In this document: positions 6,028 to 9,042 of the stretch, in pieces
Numbering within the stretch: position 1 is the first letter of the stretch
Layout: every line of letters starts with the position of its first letter
Assembly (NCBI GenBank): GCA_964464245.1
Contig: CAYXFH010000091.1
Coordinates: 1 to 9,042 of the forward strand
Source: JAPLHV01 sp964464245
Lineage (GTDB): Bacteria > Caldisericota > JANLFM01
Length of the DNA: 9,042 nt
Direction: 5' to 3'
Notes under the pieces: model-generated
What the model saw: the letters and a program-made list of their open reading frames with translations, nothing else
The model's database searches: none
What the model was told of the DNA's origin: nothing
Position numbers and translations under genes: made by a program

Positions 6028-7571
6028 CGTTCCTTCTCCGGGCGGGGGAAGAGAGGCGGCCGTTTCTCCACCTGCAAACCCGCCGGCAACTGACCCCAGA
6101 CCAGATCTCGGTCCCAACGCCCTTCTTTGACCAATCCCGGCAAGCCTAGCGATTCCCAGAAGACCTGGGCCGTGCGCGGCATGAAGGGCGCCGCCAGCAA
6201 GGCGCTGAAGCGCAAACCCTCCAGGGTGTTGTAGAGGGAATCGGCCAGCTCCTCGGATCTCCCATCTTTGCCTGACTTCCAGGGGGCGGTCTCATCGATG
6301 TATTTATTGAGATGGCCAAGGAAGCTCCACAGTGCGACCAAGGCCTCGGAGAAGGCGGCGCGGTCCAAGGCGCTCGCCACCCCCTCCACTGCTGCTGCAG
6401 CCTTCCCGGCCAGGATCGGGTCAAGCTTCCCGGATGGGATCAGGCCCTGGCAGTACTTCTCCACCAGCGGGATGCTGCGATTCAGCAAGTTGCCCAGATC
6501 ATTGGCCAGGTCGGCTGAGAAACGCACGGCCAATGAGGCGTCGGTGAAGTCCCCGTCAGCGCCGAAAGGCACTTCACGCAAGATGAAGTATCGAAAGACA
6601 TCCACCGCTACCCGCTTGTCGCCGGTTTGCTCGGCCAGTTGGTCAACCAGCTTGATCGGATCGATGACGTTGCCCAGCGATTTGGAGATCTTCTGCCCCT
6701 CCTTGGTCCAGAAACCGTGGGCGAAGATCTTGAGGGGCAGCGGCAATTCGGCGGCCATCAGCAGCGCCGGCCAGATGATGGAGTGGAAGCGGTTGATCTC
6801 TTTCCCCACCAGGTGCAGGTTGGCCGGCCAGTAATGGGTGAAACGCTCCGGCTGGTCGCCCCAACCGGCCACAGTGATGTAGTTCAACAGCGCATCCACC
6901 CAGACGTAGACAACGTGCTTGGAGTCGAAGGGCAGAGGAATTCCCCAAGTTAAGCTGGAGCGGGAGATGGAGATGTCCCGCAAACCGCTCTTTAGCAGGT
7001 TCAGCATCTCGTTGTAGCGGATCTCCGGCTCCACGAAGCGAGGATTGGCCAGGAAGTGTTCGAGCAAGGCCGGGTTGTACTTAGAGAGACGGAAGAAGTA
7101 GTTCTCCTCTTTCACCCACTGCAGCTCGCGCCCGCAATCCGGGCACTTCTGTTCGTGGACATCGCCCTCTACGAAGAAAGCCTCATCCCAGAAGCAATAC
7201 CAGCCCTCGTAGTAACCTTTATAAATGTCGTCTTTCTGGTAAAGCAGGTCCACGAAGCGGGAGACCACCTCTTTGTGGCGGTCCTCGGAGGTACGGATAA
7301 AGTCGTCGTACTCGATCTCCAACAGATCCCAGGTCTCTTTCCAGAGATGGGCCAGTTGATCGACGAAATCCCGCGTTTCCATCCCTTTCTTCTTGGCCGA
7401 CTGCTCCACCTTTTGGGCATGCTCATCGGTCCCCGTACAGAAGAGCACCTCAAAACCGCGCATGCGCTTGCTGCGGGCCAGTACGTCGGCGGCAATGGTG
7501 GTGTAAGCGTGTCCGATGTGTGGCTGATCATTGATGTAATAGATCGGCGTAGTCAGGAAAAACTTGTCCAT
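6024..7571 (-). CDS. metG: Methionyl-tRNA synthetase, catalytic chain
   Basis: This 515-residue class I aminoacyl-tRNA synthetase charges tRNA-Met with methionine in the cytoplasm. The Rossmann catalytic core carries HIGH at residues 18-21 and KISKS (a KMSKS variant) at 294-298. Other MetRS landmarks are CTGTDEH (45-51), KEENYFFRLSKY (154-165), WVDALLNYI (224-232) and GKEINRFH (257-264). The helical anticodon-binding domain follows (about 345-480), including NKYIDETAPW (422-431). The zinc-knuckle region has CPDC at 143-146, but the first pair is C126-xx-D129, so one of the usual four cysteines is an aspartate. The chain ends after the anticodon domain, and the tRNA-binding domain is the separate downstream gene. 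ATG 7569-7571 is preceded by AAGGAGAGCAG, a good ribosome site. A strong promoter lies at 7635-7662. Confidence 0.96.
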   Translation of the reverse strand: MDKFFLTTPIYYINDQPHIGHAYTTIAADVLARSKRMRGFEVLFCTGTDEHAQKVEQSAKKKGMETRDFVDQLAHLWKETWDLLEIEYDDFIRTSEDRHKEVVSRFVDLLYQKDDIYKGYYEGWYCFWDEAFFVEGDVHEQKCPDCGRELQWVKEENYFFRLSKYNPALLEHFLANPRFVEPEIRYNEMLNLLKSGLRDISISRSSLTWGIPLPFDSKHVVYVWVDALLNYITVAGWGDQPERFTHYWPANLHLVGKEINRFHSIIWPALLMAAELPLPLKIFAHGFWTKEGQKISKSLGNVIDPIKLVDQLAEQTGDKRVAVDVFRYFILREVPFGADGDFTDASLAVRFSADLANDLGNLLNRSIPLVEKYCQGLIPSGKLDPILAGKAAAAVEGVASALDRAAFSEALVALWSFLGHLNKYIDETAPWKSGKDGRSEELADSLYNTLEGLRFSALLAAPFMPRTAQVFWESLGLPGLVKEGRWDRDLVWGQLPAGLQVEKRPPLFPRPEKER

Positions 7572-7634
7572 CTGCTCTCCTTGCCTCTTTCAGACTGGCT
7601 CCCTCTCCCGGAAGGAACCTCAATATAGCGCTTC

Positions 7635-7662
7635 ATTGTAGGCGAGCGGGGCACGATGTCAA
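7635..7662 (-). promoter_or_regulatory. Sigma-70-type promoter for metG and the MetRS beta gene
   Basis: On the minus strand a perfect TTGACA (complement of 7657-7662) is followed after 16 bases by TACAAT (complement of 7635-7640, five of six consensus bases). Transcription would begin near 7628 and leave a leader of about 57 bases before the ATG. The leader is too short for a T-box, and I see no T-box or S-box features. Confidence 0.65.
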
Positions 7663-7684
7663 TCGCCGGCCTTTGCTTTAGAAT
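7656..7684 (+). promoter_or_regulatory. Candidate promoter for the ABC exporter genes, overlapping the metG promoter
   Basis: ATGTCA (7656-7661, four of six -35 bases) and TAGAAT (7679-7684, five of six -10 bases) are 17 bases apart on the plus strand. The start site would be near 7691, giving a leader of about 90 bases. The -35 box shares bases with that of the divergent metG promoter. Support is consensus match and position only. Confidence 0.4.
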
Positions 7685-7781
7685 AGATCGAAGCGGGATA
7701 GCGTGCCCAGGCGCCGATCTAGATCGCCTTCAGGCCTGCCTGTGTTTGAAGTCTCGGTTCCGAAAAAGGAGTGCTACTCTG

Positions 7782-8534
7782 ATGATCGAAGCGCAGAACT
7801 TAACCAAGGTTTTCGGCGCCACCCGGGCCGTCGATGGGGTCAGCTTCCAAGTCCAGCCGGGAGAGATTTATGGTTTCCTGGGACCCAACGGGGCCGGCAA
7901 GACCACCACCATCCGCCTCTTGACCGGCACCCTCTTCCCCACCTCCGGCCAGGTTCGGATCCTCAACATGGACATGGTCAGTCAAGAGATCCGGATCAAG
8001 CAAGAGATCGGCGTGGTGCCCGACGAGCCGCGCCTCTATGAGAACCTGAAGGGCTCGGAGTACATCGATTTCGTCACCGACATCTACCGTTTGAAGAAAC
8101 AGGAGATCCTGCCCGAGGTCAAGGAACTCTGCGAGGCCTTCGCCATCGATTTTCTGGACAAGGCCATCGGCGAGTACTCACACGGCATGAAGCAGAAGTT
8201 GATGCTCCTCTCGGTCTTGATGCGCAAGCCGAAAGCCCTCTTCCTGGACGAACCGACGGTGGGGTTGGACGCCCGCTCGGCCCGCATCCTGAAGATGCTG
8301 CTGGAGAAGTACGCGGCGGGGGGAGCGCCGATCTTCATGACCACCCACATCATGGAGATCGCCGAGAAGATGTGCCACCGCATCGCCATCATCAATAAAG
8401 GTAAACTGGTGGCCGAAGGCACTATGGAAGAGCTGCGCAAGGCCAGCGGCGAGCAGAATGCCACGCTGGAGGACATCTTCCTGCAGGTCACCGGCACAGG
8501 CGGGGACATCGAGGAGTTGGTCAAAGAGCTATGA
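7782..8534 (+). CDS. ABC-2 type exporter, ATP-binding subunit
   Basis: This 250-residue ATPase has Walker A GPNGAGKTT (34-42), a Q-loop region VVPDEPRLYENL (78-89) with Asp in place of Gln, a signature SHGMK (133-137) instead of LSGGQ, Walker B ALFLDEPTVGLD (152-163) and an H-loop His (TTH, 189). The C-terminal ATLEDIF (227-233) and the degenerate signature are typical of CcmA/NatA-like ABC-2 exporters for drugs, lipids, sodium or polysaccharide. The substrate cannot be read from the sequence. ATG 7782 is preferred because AAAGGAG (7765-7771) stands 10 bases upstream and the protein then begins MIEAQNLTKVFG, the normal family start. The 42 extra residues available from 7656 are not family-like and would begin inside the promoter. 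Its TGA overlaps the ATG of the next gene, so the two subunits are probably coupled. Confidence 0.93.
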   Translation: MIEAQNLTKVFGATRAVDGVSFQVQPGEIYGFLGPNGAGKTTTIRLLTGTLFPTSGQVRILNMDMVSQEIRIKQEIGVVPDEPRLYENLKGSEYIDFVTDIYRLKKQEILPEVKELCEAFAIDFLDKAIGEYSHGMKQKLMLLSVLMRKPKALFLDEPTVGLDARSARILKMLLEKYAAGGAPIFMTTHIMEIAEKMCHRIAIINKGKLVAEGTMEELRKASGEQNATLEDIFLQVTGTGGDIEELVKEL

Positions 8535-9042
8535 GGAAGCTCCTGACCCTCCTCAAGTATGCCTCCACGATGAGCTCCATGGCCGGGTGGAGCGGCGGAG
8601 GAACGCGTCGCGGCTTCAAATACATGGGCTTGCTCTCCTCATTGATCATGATCCTGGCCTTGGGGTTGCCGATGTTCTTCCTCAGCCTGAGTGTCCTTCG
8701 GCCGCTGGCCATTCCCTTGGCGCAGATCGGCCTCCCCTACCCCGGCTACCTGGCCGATATGGTGCTGGGCTTGGGGTTGATATCCGGCGCCGTTTTCTTC
8801 TTCCTCAGCTACTCCCCCAGCGTGGCCTTCAATCTCTTCGGCTCCCCCGACATCGAGCTGCTCCTCTCCTTTCCTCTCACCCGCAGCCAGATCTTCCTCT
8901 ACAAAGCCATCGACAGCCTGGCTTTCGGCTCGGTGGGGATCGCTGTGGTATTGCCGATCGTCTTCTCATACGCCATCGTCGTCGGCTACTACTGGTTGCT
9001 GGCGCTCCTCGTCTCAGTCGTCTTCCTGGTCTTCTTCTGGGC
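8531..9042 (+). CDS. ABC exporter membrane subunit, truncated by the window end
   Basis: The ATG at 8531-8533 overlaps the ATPase TGA (8532-8534). The frame is open to the window edge for 170 residues, starting MRKLLTLLKYASTMSSMAGW. After a basic segment (GGTRRGFKY) there are several hydrophobic helices at about 33-56, 76-93, 125-150 and 150-170. FGSPDIELLLSFPLTRSQIF (103-122) matches the cytoplasmic 'LLLSxPxxRxxI' segment seen after TM2 in large ABC-2 permeases. It presumably forms the transmembrane path for the preceding ATPase. GAGGAG at 8511-8516 is rather far upstream, so initiation probably depends on coupling. The C-terminal part lies outside the window. Confidence 0.82.
   Translation, partial: MRKLLTLLKYASTMSSMAGWSGGGTRRGFKYMGLLSSLIMILALGLPMFFLSLSVLRPLAIPLAQIGLPYPGYLADMVLGLGLISGAVFFFLSYSPSVAFNLFGSPDIELLLSFPLTRSQIFLYKAIDSLAFGSVGIAVVLPIVFSYAIVVGYYWLLALLVSVVFLVFFW

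Noticed and set aside
6028..6117. 30-residue upstream extension of the MetRS beta chain
   Set aside because: It is low-complexity sequence inside metG. The ATG at 6027 gives the canonical domain start and a 4-base overlap with metG.
7656..7781. N-terminal extension of the ABC ATPase from the earlier ATG
   Set aside because: The extension is unlike the family, would start within the candidate promoter, and the ATG at 7782 has a ribosome site and the standard beginning.
1..9042. CRISPR array, tRNA, rRNA or riboswitch
   Set aside because: No regularly spaced short repeats, cloverleaf-like sequence, rRNA motifs or T-box/S-box signatures were found. The roughly 120-base periodicity at about 580-1480 comes from the protein repeats of the propeller.

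Overview
The window reads as a moderately GC-rich bacterial chromosome segment with strong Shine-Dalgarno sites and ATGA stop/start overlaps. A secreted protein with three S-layer homology (SLH) domains points to a bacterium with an S-layer, and a Bacillota (Clostridia-like) or Chloroflexota host would fit. The sequence alone does not settle the phylum.

Layout. Positions 1-116 hold the C-terminal end of an unidentified gene. Positions 117-358 are intergenic and carry remnants of a REP-associated tyrosine transposase (RAYT, Y1_Tnp) element. Positions 365-2140 (+) encode an exported eight-bladed PQQ-type beta-propeller joined by a Pro/Thr linker to three SLH domains. Positions 2144-2367 are a 224-bp element with 18-bp perfect terminal inverted repeats, enclosing an internally deleted and catalytically dead RAYT gene. 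It fills the gap between two convergent genes almost to the base. Positions 2370-5591 (-) encode a large membrane sensor histidine kinase (4 TM, 3 PAS, GAF, PAS, HisKA, HATPase_c) with no response regulator in view. Positions 5695-6027 and 6024-7571 (-) form a two-gene unit for a split methionyl-tRNA synthetase: a catalytic chain followed, with a 4-base overlap, by a separate tRNA-binding OB-fold chain. Positions 7635-7684 hold back-to-back promoters. Positions 7782-8534 and 8531-9042 (+) encode an ABC-2 type exporter: an ATPase followed, with a 4-base overlap, by a membrane subunit cut by the window end.

The genes do not form one pathway. MetRS is housekeeping, the ABC pair is a probable exporter, the kinase is a sensor, and the propeller/SLH protein is an envelope protein. 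The most unusual part is 191-2398. A perfect 30-bp direct repeat occurs at 191-220 and at 2369-2398, where the second copy also encodes the last residues and stop codon of the histidine kinase. Inside these repeats lie two diverged remnants of the same deleted RAYT element, and the SLH/propeller gene sits between them. This looks like a gene carried into, or trapped within, a region reshaped by a non-autonomous RAYT-derived element. No intact transposase or integrase is present, and the CDS itself shows no sign of decay.
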